Shown: positions 24,218 to 32,831, counted from the first letter of the stretch. The stretch: 64,000 nt of DNA from JAWLHA01 sp041690535 (GCA_041690535.1 JAWLHA010000008.1:36998-100997), one strand, 5' to 3'. The notes: generated by a model from the sequence alone, not told the origin. Program-made: numbers and translations.

Positions 24218-25066
24218 ATGGCTGCGATCGGCGCACGTGCTTTTTCCATCGTCACCTGCCGGAATTGCGGCGGCGAGACAATCGTTCACCGGCACCGGCC
24301 CGGCGTTCTGCACTGGCCCGGATTGCTGCAGGTGCGCCGCTTCCGCTGTACCACCTGTGGTCGCCGATCCTGGCGCATACTCGCCCCACCGCTTCGATTC
24401 CGCCTGCGCTGGCTCCTCGGCGGCCTGGCTCTGCTCACCTACCTGGTGGCCATGTATACGCCCCGACCGGAACGCGTGCCCGAGGCCACCGCCGCGACGC
24501 TCATAGCGGAGCGATCTGCCCCCCTTGCCCCCCCCGAGCCCGTCTCCCCGCGTCCGCCTGCGGTGGAACCCGACGATTTGGACGTGTCCACCAAGGAGCA
24601 GGCAACTCTGGCGGCACGGGAGACAGGAACAGCATCGGAGGCCGCTGTACTTGTGGCCGATGAGGAGGACAAAGAGAGAGAGGGGGAGAACAAGGAAGAG
24701 TCCACCGCGGTATCACCACAACCACCGCCAGCGACAATCAGCGGGGTGGTGCAACTGTCTGCGATTGCGATGGGCCGCGATTCAGACGGATTGCGCCTTC
24801 GCCTGACCACCGGAAGCGAAATGATGCGCTACCGCTATTTTTCCCTTGATGCTCCACCGCGTTTCGTCATCGACTTGCCAGAAGTCCTTGCGGCCGAGGA
24901 GGTCAACGTTGTCGCGCGGGCGCATGAAGTGAAAGGAATACGCTACGCCCAGCGCGGCGACAGATTACGGCTGGTGCTCGATCTCGCAGTTCCCGCCCTC
25001 TCCCCGATTGGCTGGCAGCCGCACCCCGACGGCTTGACAGTCATCTTTCGGGAGACGCCGCGCTGA
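24218..25066 (+). CDS. Zinc-ribbon / single-TM / AMIN-domain protein
   Basis: The 282-residue protein has an N-terminal zinc ribbon (CRNCGG at about 15-20 and CTTCGRR at about 44-50), one membrane helix (about 67-83), a ~90-residue Pro/Glu-rich linker, and a C-terminal AMIN-like domain (MRYRYFSLDAPPRFVIDLP and RYAQRGDRLRLVLDLAVP). AMIN domains target periplasmic proteins to the cell wall or secretin complexes. The layout implies a cytoplasmic metal-binding head and a periplasmic AMIN domain. No amidase domain is attached. The ATG follows AAGGAGG. The function is unknown. Confidence 0.75.
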   Translation: MAAIGARAFSIVTCRNCGGETIVHRHRPGVLHWPGLLQVRRFRCTTCGRRSWRILAPPLRFRLRWLLGGLALLTYLVAMYTPRPERVPEATAATLIAERSAPLAPPEPVSPRPPAVEPDDLDVSTKEQATLAARETGTASEAAVLVADEEDKEREGENKEESTAVSPQPPPATISGVVQLSAIAMGRDSDGLRLRLTTGSEMMRYRYFSLDAPPRFVIDLPEVLAAEEVNVVARAHEVKGIRYAQRGDRLRLVLDLAVPALSPIGWQPHPDGLTVIFRETPR

Positions 25067-25105
25067 AAAGCGGCGCAGTTCCCTGCATCCGCCGCTCAAG
25101 CCGGC

Positions 25106-25882
25106 TCAGGCATCCACCATGTCGTTGAACTCCGCTTCGGAGATGATGCGCAAACCAAACTCCTTGGCAGCCTTCACGTCGGAGGCCTCAGGCTGTTGTC
25201 CCACCACCAGCAGTGTGGTTTCACCCGTCACCCTCTTCTGCACCACCGCCCCGAACTCCTCCGCGATCGCCTCCAGGTCCTCGCGGCATCCCTGCGCCAT
25301 CTGGCCGGTGAACACGACATGTTCACCATCGAGGCTCAGCTCGTTGAGGAAGCCTTCCCGAATGGTCGCCGGCATGCCCTCGTGCCACCAGGCATAGATC
25401 GAGGCGAGGATCTCGAGATCTTCCTCCTCATCCATAAAGGGCTCGTCATCCCTGCGGACCACCACTCCATCCTCATACCTGAACCAGTATTCCCAGGGAT
25501 CGTCGTCGCCGCATCCCCACGCCCGCGCATCCACTGAAGGACACAACTGGTGCAGGAAACCGATCACCCGGCCGGCAATCTCATCTCCGCCCGATCCATT
25601 GACGAAGTGTGCCACCCAGTAACCGGCCGATTCCCAGATGGATTCTGAGCCGAACTGATCGCGAAACTCGGTACGGAACTCATCGAGCAACTCGCCCATC
25701 AGCGCGGCGCCTTGGCCCGGACTTACCGCTTCGGCGATCTCTTCCAGCGCCTTCCGCTGCGCCTCCTCCCCTTCAATGCGCAGAGGCGAGTTGAGATCTG
25801 CCACGGCGAACAGGTTGTGGAGCAGACCATGAACACGCTCATCGCCATGCCTGAAATAGATATTGCTGTGCAGCTCTGCCAT
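25106..25882 (-). CDS. Protein with C-terminal BRCT domain
   Basis: The 258-residue acidic protein ends in a BRCT domain (VVFTGQMAQGCREDLEAIAE, then GAVVQKRVTGETTLLVVGQ and ASDVKAAKEFGLRIISEAEF), as in the C-terminus of NAD-dependent DNA ligase. No ligase or nuclease domain precedes it; the first ~170 residues are not recognised. Stand-alone BRCT proteins may bind DNA ends or phosphopeptides. The start is the ATG at 25882 (MAELHSNIYFRHGDE). It follows the gene at 25977-26336 by about 95 bp on the same strand. Confidence 0.8.
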   Translation of the reverse strand: MAELHSNIYFRHGDERVHGLLHNLFAVADLNSPLRIEGEEAQRKALEEIAEAVSPGQGAALMGELLDEFRTEFRDQFGSESIWESAGYWVAHFVNGSGGDEIAGRVIGFLHQLCPSVDARAWGCGDDDPWEYWFRYEDGVVVRRDDEPFMDEEEDLEILASIYAWWHEGMPATIREGFLNELSLDGEHVVFTGQMAQGCREDLEAIAEEFGAVVQKRVTGETTLLVVGQQPEASDVKAAKEFGLRIISEAEFNDMVDA

Positions 25883-25976
25883 TTTCTCTCCCTTCCATTG
25901 AGCAAAATCGATTTGGGTACTCTCACCAGCTTTCGCGTGACGCACCTTCGAACGTGTGGAGAAGCGGGTCAGACAG

Positions 25977-26336
25977 TCAGTCAAACAGGTCGAAGAGTGA
26001 CGCCACATCGAAATCCGGCCACTCGAGCCAGGACAGATCGATGCTGAACCAGACATCAGAGGCGCCGTCGGTCAGGGCCGTTGCCATCTCCGCCCGCATG
26101 GATGCGTAGTCGCACGCCTCGCCGATTCGCCCGTGATAGGCCTTGAAGTCCGCTGGCGAGCTGTACAACGACAGCGCCCAGCAGTGCCAATCGAGGCCGT
26201 ATCTGCTCTCCTCCGAGGCCTTTTTGACCTGCTCAGGCGAGTAGTACTTCCTCTTGCCATGCTTGCGCACGAGAATTTCCCCCACCGCTTTTCCGTACCG
26301 CTTCTTGTCCGGGGGAGACAATGGGCATGCCGCCAT
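25977..26336 (-). CDS. Conserved hypothetical protein, possibly DUF6559-like
   Basis: The 119-residue protein contains KHGKRKYYSPEQVKKA, then YGLDWHCWALSLYSSPADF and GEACDYASMRAEMA, ending in an acidic, aromatic tail. From memory this pattern resembles small proteins grouped as DUF6559, but that is uncertain. No membrane segment or catalytic motif is visible. It is upstream of the BRCT gene on the same strand and may share a transcript with it. Confidence 0.6.
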   Translation of the reverse strand: MAACPLSPPDKKRYGKAVGEILVRKHGKRKYYSPEQVKKASEESRYGLDWHCWALSLYSSPADFKAYHGRIGEACDYASMRAEMATALTDGASDVWFSIDLSWLEWPDFDVASLFDLFD

Positions 26337-26369
26337 GATCCTTCGCCTCTCGAGTGGTCTCTGCCAAGC

Positions 26370-27950
26370 TCACGCCCGCCCCATCACCTCCACCGCGCGC
26401 TCTGCCAGGGCGGCGATGGTTCGCGATGGATTGAGCCCCAGCGGGCGGGGGATGATGGCTCCGTCGAGCACATGGAGCCCCGGGTAGCCGAACACTTCGC
26501 CCTTGTGATCCACCACGCCGCTCTCGGCGTTGTCGCCCATGTTGCAGCCGCCCAGGGGGTGGGGGGTGATGAGGTCCTTGAAGAGGGTCCAGGTGGGTGG
26601 GGTGAAGGGGACCCCGTCGGTGGCCCTGGCCAGTTTGGCGTGAAGGTCGGCCATGGCGTCCATCACCTGTTCGGAGCGGCGGATGTCCCACTTCAGGGCG
26701 AGATTGCGCCGCCACGGGGCGTACCAGGGGCGGCGCAAGCGCACCTGGCCGTCGCCGGCGTCCACGGCCTGGCCGAACCAGAGCATCACCTTGTCCAAAG
26801 GGTCGCGGCTGCGCACCCGCAAGGCCAGCGCCTGGAGGATCCAGCCCCACGGGGAGTTGGGGCGGTGCCACCTCTTGAGCACCTCTTCGAGGTAGTTGCC
26901 GAGCAGGTCGGGGAAACCGCCGTCCTCGATGAACAGGGGCGCACCGCCATGGACCCCGTCCAGGAGGTCAATGGCAGCGCTGATGGTGGGGCCCTGGGAG
27001 GCAGAGATCTCACGGCGGTGAAACGAGGGGGTAACGAAATCGCCGTTGGCGCTCCAACCGTGGCCAAGACGGCGGCTGAGCAGCGGCAGGGTCTTGTACT
27101 GGTCGCGCGCGCGCAGCAGGATTTCGGTGGAGCCGAGCGAGCCGGCGGCGAGGATCACCTTGCGGGCGGTGACGGAGCCGCGCACGGGGGTGCCGGAGTC
27201 GAGGCGGTCGTAAAGGACTTCGTAGCCCCCGTTCACCGGCGCGATGTTGCGCACCAGGTGCAGGGGGCGGACCTCGGCGCCGTGCTGTTCGGCCAGAGGG
27301 ATGTAGTTGAGGTCGAGGGTGTTCTTGGCGCGCACCTGGCAGCCCGCATCGCAGTTGGCGCAGTGGGTGCAGGTGCCCTGGGTCTGCCCCTGGGCGTTGA
27401 CCCACGACCTGGAGCGGCTGTCGCTGAAGCAGTCTTGCTGCTCGTAGCTCCACTCCGGATCGAAGGTGACCGCCAGTTCCACCGGCCGGAACCGTGCCCC
27501 ATAGCCGAGCCGCCCGGCGGCCTCCTTCATCAGGTGGTAGCGGCGGGTAAGCTGGTTCTGCGGCAGGGGCTGGACGTTCAGCATCCGGCCGACCCGCTCG
27601 TAGTAGGGCAACAGCCCCTCGTGGCTGATCGCCTCCGGCCACCCCTCGTCGAAACGCTCCGGTGGCGGGACGATGGAGACGCTGGCGTAGATGAGGGAGC
27701 CACCGCCCACCCCGGCCCCACGCGCCACCGACATGTCGCCGAAGGCATCGATGTCCACCCACCCGTTCAACTTGTGGGGGCGCCCCGAGTCCCATAGCCA
27801 TGCGTCTCCCGGCTCACGGGGATAGTCCTCCGGCTGCCAACGCCGACCCCGTTCCAGCACCAGCACCTTGAGCCCCTGCTCCGCCAGGCGGGCGGCGCTC
27901 ACCGCGCCGCCAAAGCCGCTGCCGATGACGATCGCATCAAACTCGGCCAT
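26370..27950 (-). CDS. GMC-family FAD-dependent oxidoreductase (cholesterol-oxidase-like)
   Basis: The 526-residue protein begins with an FAD-binding Rossmann motif (AIVIGSGFGGAVSAARLAEQG) and ends with the GMC-type LHVLDGAIIPRPLGLNPS and NPSRTIAALAERA. It resembles actinobacterial cholesterol oxidases (ChoD type) more than choline dehydrogenase. Around residue 180 lies CTHCANCDAGC, a cysteine cluster that could bind an Fe-S centre or zinc. The likely substrate is a lipid or sterol-like alcohol, but none is proven. It is the last gene of an overlapping three-gene operon, its start overlapping the metallophosphoesterase stop by 14 bp. Confidence 0.85.
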   Translation of the reverse strand: MAEFDAIVIGSGFGGAVSAARLAEQGLKVLVLERGRRWQPEDYPREPGDAWLWDSGRPHKLNGWVDIDAFGDMSVARGAGVGGGSLIYASVSIVPPPERFDEGWPEAISHEGLLPYYERVGRMLNVQPLPQNQLTRRYHLMKEAAGRLGYGARFRPVELAVTFDPEWSYEQQDCFSDSRSRSWVNAQGQTQGTCTHCANCDAGCQVRAKNTLDLNYIPLAEQHGAEVRPLHLVRNIAPVNGGYEVLYDRLDSGTPVRGSVTARKVILAAGSLGSTEILLRARDQYKTLPLLSRRLGHGWSANGDFVTPSFHRREISASQGPTISAAIDLLDGVHGGAPLFIEDGGFPDLLGNYLEEVLKRWHRPNSPWGWILQALALRVRSRDPLDKVMLWFGQAVDAGDGQVRLRRPWYAPWRRNLALKWDIRRSEQVMDAMADLHAKLARATDGVPFTPPTWTLFKDLITPHPLGGCNMGDNAESGVVDHKGEVFGYPGLHVLDGAIIPRPLGLNPSRTIAALAERAVEVMGRA

Positions 27951-29802
27951 GGTTCGCTTCCTTGTTGGGGGTTGCCGCCGGGATGTGGATGGGGCGCTCG
28001 ATGAGGCGCGGGGCCAGGGGGCGATCCATGGGATCCAGCCACGGGTCGGCCGGATCGCCCTTCGGCTGCACCTGCCAGCGGCGCGGGACCCGATCGAGTG
28101 CCAGCGGGTAGAGGGTCACCCCTTCGGGAGTGATGTGCAGGCGCAGGAAATGCTTGAAGTCGGCCACCCGCAGGGAGGACAGCGCCGGGGTGCGATTGAG
28201 GCCGAGCCAGCGGTTGGTGACCAGCAGGTAGCCCCCCGTAAGGAGTCCGCCCAGCAGTCCGCCAGCAAGAAACATTTCGAGAGCGAACAGCCACCCCTCT
28301 GCCGGGGACTCCAGGTCCAGGGCAAAACCGCGTTGGTTCAGGTGCGCGAAGCTCCAGAAGAGAACCAGGATGAGCAGGACATGGGCGGCCCCATGGGCGA
28401 GCCCTACGGCCCAGCGACTGCCGCTGCGCCCGGGCGGAGCCTCCACAAACCCCACCATGCCGAGCAGAATGGCGGCAAGGAACACCACATTGCCGGGGCT
28501 CTGCCCCAGTACCCTGAGAAAGTCCGCCAGCACCCGTGGCAACCCCTCCGCGCCGAGAGGAATGCCGATGAGCTGCAGGGCGAAGGTGTCGGCGAAGTAG
28601 CGGTTGTCCAGGCTCATGCTGGCGCTTTCCAGAAACCAGGCAAAGAGCAGATACACGCCCCCCAACAGGAGGCAAAAGCGCCAGTCCAGCAGGGGGAAGA
28701 GCAAATTGCGCCACAGCAGTCCGGCCGAGGTCTTCGCCGGCGGGTACTCCCGAGCCCGTTGGAACGGTGGGCAACCGTCGCTGGCCGGGAGAGTCTCGGG
28801 CAGGTCGTGGGTGCCGTGCAGGAACGCGCCACCTCCACCGGAGGTGATCTTCTGACATCGGCCATCTGCGGACTGGTAGCGGGCGTAATGATGCAGATCG
28901 CCGGCCAGCATGAGGGGAGCTGTCCCGCCGTGAGCCTCGATGAGGCTGCGGCGGATGAATTCCAGATTCCTGTTGGCCGCGTGGCTGCCCAGGGCATCGT
29001 AGACCCAGCTCGGCTCCGGGGTGCAGAGGATCACCCGCTCGCCCGGCTGCATCCGTTCCCGGGCGACCCGCTCGAAGTACTGGATCTGGGGGTAGTCCAC
29101 GTCCGACTCCAACTGCACATCGAGCCCCCACAACCACCAGCCGTGGGGCAGCTTCACGGCGAAGTAGCTGCGCGACTGGCGGGTGAGCCAACCGCCGATG
29201 CTGCGTCGCTGACAGAAGAGGCGATTGAAACTGGTCAGCCCGTCGTACCAGTCGTGGTTGCCGGGGATGGCAAAGAGGTGGGGCCTCTCCTCCTCCACAT
29301 GGACCCAGGGCAGAGCAGCCCTGTAGGGGCCCACCAGTCGATCGGCGTACTCCTCGCGGGTGGCCACCGGGTAGACCTCATCGCCACCGAGCACCAGCAG
29401 GTGGCCCCGGGGCAGCTCCAATGGCTGCTCGCCGTCGTGCACTTGCAGGCCCGGCGCTCCCAGCAGCCGCGCGATGGCGTATCCCGAGTCGAACCCGTCC
29501 CCCAAATCGGCGGTGTAGTCGAGCCACAGCTCCTCCCGATCGCTGTAGTCGCTCTCGTCGGGAGCGGCGGCCACGGCCATCAACTCGCGCCGGTCCGCGT
29601 AGGCGCCGAAGACGGTGGAAAGCAGGACCTTCACCCCGGTGTTCATGAGCTGAATGGGGGAGAGCCAGTCAACCATGGGCTTGCGGGTGAAGCCAAGCGC
29701 CGCAGGCGAGTCGTCGCGAGGACGGGCAGGGGGTGGGGTCACGGCCGGTGATCCATCCGGTTTGCTTTCGACGGGATGGGGCTGGACGGCATCACTCTGC
29801 AT
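27937..29802 (-). CDS. Membrane-associated calcineurin-like metallophosphoesterase
   Basis: The ~621-residue protein has metallophosphoesterase motifs in order: YTADLGDGFDS, LVLGGDEVYP, IPGNHDWYDG and LAGDLHHYARYQ. The second half has about five membrane helices (from LLWRNLLFPLLDWRFCLLLG onward) and ends in a soluble tail. Relatives with this layout are unusual, and the substrate is unknown. The ATG at 29802 (MQSDAVQPHPVESK) overlaps the hydrolase stop by 11 bp; the GMC start overlaps this gene's end. Co-translation of all three suggests a shared pathway. Confidence 0.82.
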   Translation of the reverse strand: MQSDAVQPHPVESKPDGSPAVTPPPARPRDDSPAALGFTRKPMVDWLSPIQLMNTGVKVLLSTVFGAYADRRELMAVAAAPDESDYSDREELWLDYTADLGDGFDSGYAIARLLGAPGLQVHDGEQPLELPRGHLLVLGGDEVYPVATREEYADRLVGPYRAALPWVHVEEERPHLFAIPGNHDWYDGLTSFNRLFCQRRSIGGWLTRQSRSYFAVKLPHGWWLWGLDVQLESDVDYPQIQYFERVARERMQPGERVILCTPEPSWVYDALGSHAANRNLEFIRRSLIEAHGGTAPLMLAGDLHHYARYQSADGRCQKITSGGGGAFLHGTHDLPETLPASDGCPPFQRAREYPPAKTSAGLLWRNLLFPLLDWRFCLLLGGVYLLFAWFLESASMSLDNRYFADTFALQLIGIPLGAEGLPRVLADFLRVLGQSPGNVVFLAAILLGMVGFVEAPPGRSGSRWAVGLAHGAAHVLLILVLFWSFAHLNQRGFALDLESPAEGWLFALEMFLAGGLLGGLLTGGYLLVTNRWLGLNRTPALSSLRVADFKHFLRLHITPEGVTLYPLALDRVPRRWQVQPKGDPADPWLDPMDRPLAPRLIERPIHIPAATPNKEANHGRV

Positions 29803-31438
29803 AGCTCTCCCACAGCTCCCCAAGGAAGAACCGGCCGAACTTGCCCAAGGCGGCGGCGTTGTCGCCCACGCCCCTGGCACCGAGAACGGTCATGGTGGAG
29901 ATGAGTTTCAGCAAATCGGTCACCCCCAGGGTAAGAACGCCCGCCCCCACCACGGGGGCACTCGCGTCCTCGCCGGCGTGCAGCCGGGTGAACAGGGTGG
30001 TGGTGTCGGACCAGAGATCGAACCCCGGGTCGTCCTTCACCTCTTTGCGTCCGGCAAGGTAGTACGGTTGCCCGTCGTGCTCGAAGCCCAGCTCGTAGAC
30101 CATGTACTTCTTCTGCGGATCGTCGCTGGGCGAGAAGAGGTTGAACTTGCCATGGTGGGCCGGGATGCCGGTGCCGAAGGGGGTGAAGTCGATGTGCCCC
30201 GTGAGCTCTCCGGCGTGATCGGGGTCGCTGATGAAGCGTTCCATGTCGCGGATGGTCACCGTGGCGTGCATGGCGAGGGTGGTGCCGCTCCTCTTGCCAC
30301 CACTCTCGCCCGCGTGGGGCAGACTCTCGTCCAGGCTGAAATGCCCCGCCATGGTCTCGCGAAAGCGAATGCCGAGGGGTCCGGTTGTCATTTCTGTCAC
30401 CTCCGGGTTAGAGGGCAGAGCGCCCTCGATCGCCGCGACGATGGACGGAAAGACGTCCCGGGCCGCGTCCTTGCCGATGAAGACATCCAGGTGCCCATAG
30501 CCCGGGATCACCAAGAGGGATTGCCGACCGGGGCGGTGGCGTTCGAGCCACTCGAAGCTCCTGCGCTGGGATTCCGGGAGGAAGCAGCGGTTGCGGGCAC
30601 CGGTCATGAGGACGATGCGCGCGTCGGTCTTCGGCGGCTGGCCGCACGGGTCGGCGGGCAGCTCGGGCAGCCGCTCGGCCGGGAGAAGACTGCCGTTGCG
30701 AACACTGGCGGCCATCTGCCGGAAAAAGCGCAGCGGCACGTGACCGAACTCCCCCTTGATCCACTCGTGGGTGGCCTCATCCAGGTTTTCGTGATCCCAC
30801 AGGGTGGGAAAGCCGGTGCCGTAGGTGAAGCTCACCTGTTTGCAAACAGCGTTGTCACACTCGTGGTGGGTGAGGTTCACCAACAACCGAATGGCCTTGG
30901 CCGTGAGGCCGGGGGCGAAAAGCCCCCACTGGGGGTTCAGATAGGGGGTCAGCAGCCCCACCAACGGAACGGCCGCATTCAGTTTGAATCGGGAAAAGCC
31001 GGGGACCACGGGATGAAGCGAGACGGCATTGCTGATGATGAGCTCCACCTGGGGCAGCAGGCCGGCCACTGCGGCCATCATAAAGCTGGTGGAGCCTTGG
31101 CAGTGGATGACCGCCTTGATGGTGGCCGCCCCGCTCTCCCGGCAGACGGTCTCCACCGCCCGGGGATGGTCATAAACCGCCGCCTGATCCAGGGTCCAGA
31201 GGTTCGGCGGGAACTCGGTGCTGGCCCGCCAATTCTCCAGCCAAACGTCGTAGCCTTGGGCGACGAGGTAGTGCGCCAGGGTCACCGGTACCGGAGGACG
31301 GAAGATGTTGGCGCGCACCCCGGCCCCGTGGACCAGCAGCACCGGGCCGCGCTCCGGGGCCCGCGCTCCCCGGACCTGGATCACGCTGCAATGTCGGCCA
31401 TCGTCGGTCTCGAAGGGGACCACCCTCTCCCAAAGCAT
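29792..31438 (-). CDS. Alpha/beta hydrolase with cysteine nucleophile and C-terminal accessory domain
   Basis: The 548-residue protein has an alpha/beta-hydrolase fold: oxyanion loop LLVHGAGVRANIF, nucleophile elbow AVIHCQGSTSFMM, and a catalytic His in GYGHLDVF. The elbow has Cys where Ser is usual. The last ~190 residues (RFRETMAGHFSLDE ... KFNLFSPSDD ... DLWSDTTTLFTRLH) form a separate domain of a type I recall from large actinobacterial GMC-oxidase/hydrolase fusions. The ATG at 31438 is used because AAGGA precedes it; the codons before it would need a TTG start. It is the first gene of the operon. Confidence 0.82.
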   Translation of the reverse strand: MLWERVVPFETDDGRHCSVIQVRGARAPERGPVLLVHGAGVRANIFRPPVPVTLAHYLVAQGYDVWLENWRASTEFPPNLWTLDQAAVYDHPRAVETVCRESGAATIKAVIHCQGSTSFMMAAVAGLLPQVELIISNAVSLHPVVPGFSRFKLNAAVPLVGLLTPYLNPQWGLFAPGLTAKAIRLLVNLTHHECDNAVCKQVSFTYGTGFPTLWDHENLDEATHEWIKGEFGHVPLRFFRQMAASVRNGSLLPAERLPELPADPCGQPPKTDARIVLMTGARNRCFLPESQRRSFEWLERHRPGRQSLLVIPGYGHLDVFIGKDAARDVFPSIVAAIEGALPSNPEVTEMTTGPLGIRFRETMAGHFSLDESLPHAGESGGKRSGTTLAMHATVTIRDMERFISDPDHAGELTGHIDFTPFGTGIPAHHGKFNLFSPSDDPQKKYMVYELGFEHDGQPYYLAGRKEVKDDPGFDLWSDTTTLFTRLHAGEDASAPVVGAGVLTLGVTDLLKLISTMTVLGARGVGDNAAALGKFGRFFLGELWESYAE

Positions 31439-31544
31439 CTCAATTCCTTGGCGCAAATCCGTGGGAATCCCGTAAAGGGGCGATCCTTATCACATTTGGG
31501 GGGAATGGCACACCCTTTCCCGTATTTTTTGTCAGCGTGTGGGC

Positions 31545-31605
31545 AGGGCGAACGCATCCTTGCTTCGCGCACAACACGGCCGTGACGTAAGTATGCGTTC
31601 ACCCT
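31545..31605 (+). repeat. Palindromic repeat family 1, copy F (internally deleted)
   Basis: Only the ends remain: AGGGCGAACGCATCCTTGC at the left, a short CACGGCCGTGACG remnant, and GTAAGTATGCGTTCACCCT at the right. It lies in the 5' region of the three-gene hydrolase operon. The following gene-free stretch to 31894 shows only high-GC sequence with no feature I can support. Confidence 0.8.
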
Positions 31606-31894
31606 GACAGGACAGGACCTACGTCTCTCCCGCAGCCCGGAGCTGGGCATGCGCTCGACCTGGGCGTATGGGTTGGGCCGGGGATCGGTATGCTTTGGCC
31701 GCAGGGTTGTGGCCGGTCCGCCTGAAGGCGGGTCGACTTGCGAGGGTCGAGTGGTGGGCGAGCGAGCGTTTCCTCCCGCACGCCGCGCGGATCACGAGGG
31801 AGCCAACCGCTGGATGCCGCAGGTCCGGCGTTCATTGAGGGGAAGGTAAATCGACATCCCTGTCGCAGGCGGTGCGGACAGAACACCGGAGGCC

Positions 31895-32263
31895 TTACGG
31901 GTGATGGTCGTGGCCGTGGTGATGATCGTGGCTGTGGGGTGCGGCAGGCGGCAACGGTTCGCCCCGGAGCACCGCACGGGCGGCCTTCACCGGGTCGGTC
32001 TCCCCGGTCGCCAGCACGGCGATCCCCCGCTGTGCGAGGCGATGGACGAAGCCGGCCCCGCAGCTTTGGGTGATCAGCACATTCACTTGGTCGATGGGGT
32101 GGGCCTCCCCGCGAAACTCGTGAAAGGACATCTCCTTGGGAAGGTCAAGCCGCTCCACTTCCACCGGTTCGCCGTCGCGCGCTTCATACACCAGAAAACG
32201 TCTCGTCTTGCCCGCATGTCCGGTAATGGTCCGGAAATTCTGGCTGGTGACCGCAATCTTCAT
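31895..32263 (-). CDS. NifX/NifB-type Fe-Mo cofactor-binding family protein with His-rich tail
   Basis: The 122-residue protein starts MKIAVTSQNFRTITGHAGKT and has the family pattern of a central Cys-containing turn (VLITQSCGAGFVHRLAQRGI). It belongs to the dinitrogenase iron-molybdenum cofactor-binding fold (NifX, NafY, VnfX), which also occurs outside nitrogen fixation. The tail PHSHDHHHGHDHHP has eight histidines and probably binds metal such as nickel, zinc or copper. No nif genes are present. It lies downstream of the molybdoenzyme operon, so a metal or cofactor handling role there is possible. Confidence 0.82.
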   Translation of the reverse strand: MKIAVTSQNFRTITGHAGKTRRFLVYEARDGEPVEVERLDLPKEMSFHEFRGEAHPIDQVNVLITQSCGAGFVHRLAQRGIAVLATGETDPVKAARAVLRGEPLPPAAPHSHDHHHGHDHHP

Positions 32264-32374
32264 CGTCAGTGTTCCTCTCCTGTCCCATGGACGCACTACT
32301 TGAACCCAAACCTGCCAAGCACGCCTTGAGGCGCAGCGACCTGCCGACCGCCCGAAGACGCTCTGCAACCCCGC

Positions 32375-32764
32375 TCAGTTCTTCAGAGACTTCGCCCACG
32401 CCTCCATGGCCTGGTTGGCAGGCGGCATCGGCGCCTCCATGAAGTTGACCACGAAACCGGACTTAGTCTCCGTCACGCCGATGGAGCGGGGTCGCACGGC
32501 CATGACGCCGGGGTTGGGCAGCGCGATGCCAAAGCAGAAGATGATGTTCTTGGCATCGACGATCCCCTCGGCCACTTCGCCGTTCGGCAAGGACTTGGTA
32601 TGGGTGTAGTGGTCAAACACCGCTATGAAGCGTGCGACCGGGTGGGATTCAATCTTCTCCTTGAAGTAGGCGATGATCTCGTCGACGCTCGCGAAACGCG
32701 TTTCCGACTTGTCGAGCTCCAGCGTGAAAATGGGATACTTCTCCTGAAACAGGGACTGCTTCAT
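32375..32764 (-). CDS. Conserved hypothetical protein (DUF6858-like)
   Basis: The 129-residue cytoplasmic protein starts MKQSLFQEKYPIFTLELDKS and contains HPVARFIAVFDHYTHT and IIFCFGIALPNPGVMAVRPR. From memory this matches a small family, DUF6858, found in sulfur-oxidising and other proteobacteria; no function is known to me. The ATG at 32764 is the family start. An FNR-like site lies 68 bp upstream, suggesting oxygen-responsive expression. The NifX-like gene follows on the same strand after about 110 bp. Confidence 0.68.
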   Translation of the reverse strand: MKQSLFQEKYPIFTLELDKSETRFASVDEIIAYFKEKIESHPVARFIAVFDHYTHTKSLPNGEVAEGIVDAKNIIFCFGIALPNPGVMAVRPRSIGVTETKSGFVVNFMEAPMPPANQAMEAWAKSLKN

Positions 32765-32831
32765 GTGGGTGATCTCCTGAATCGAACCAATAACCGAGCA
32801 AAATACTAAGGTGAATCCCGCCTTTAACGCA

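Noticed and set aside
29654..31585. Long plus-strand open frame opposite the alpha/beta hydrolase gene
   Set aside because: The minus-strand gene has clear catalytic motifs and overlapping operon partners; the plus-strand frame has none.
31599..31886. Possible 95-codon minus-strand gene downstream of the NifX-like gene
   Set aside because: It overlaps a family 1 repeat, is rich in Pro, Arg and Ser with no recognisable pattern, and lacks a ribosome-binding site.
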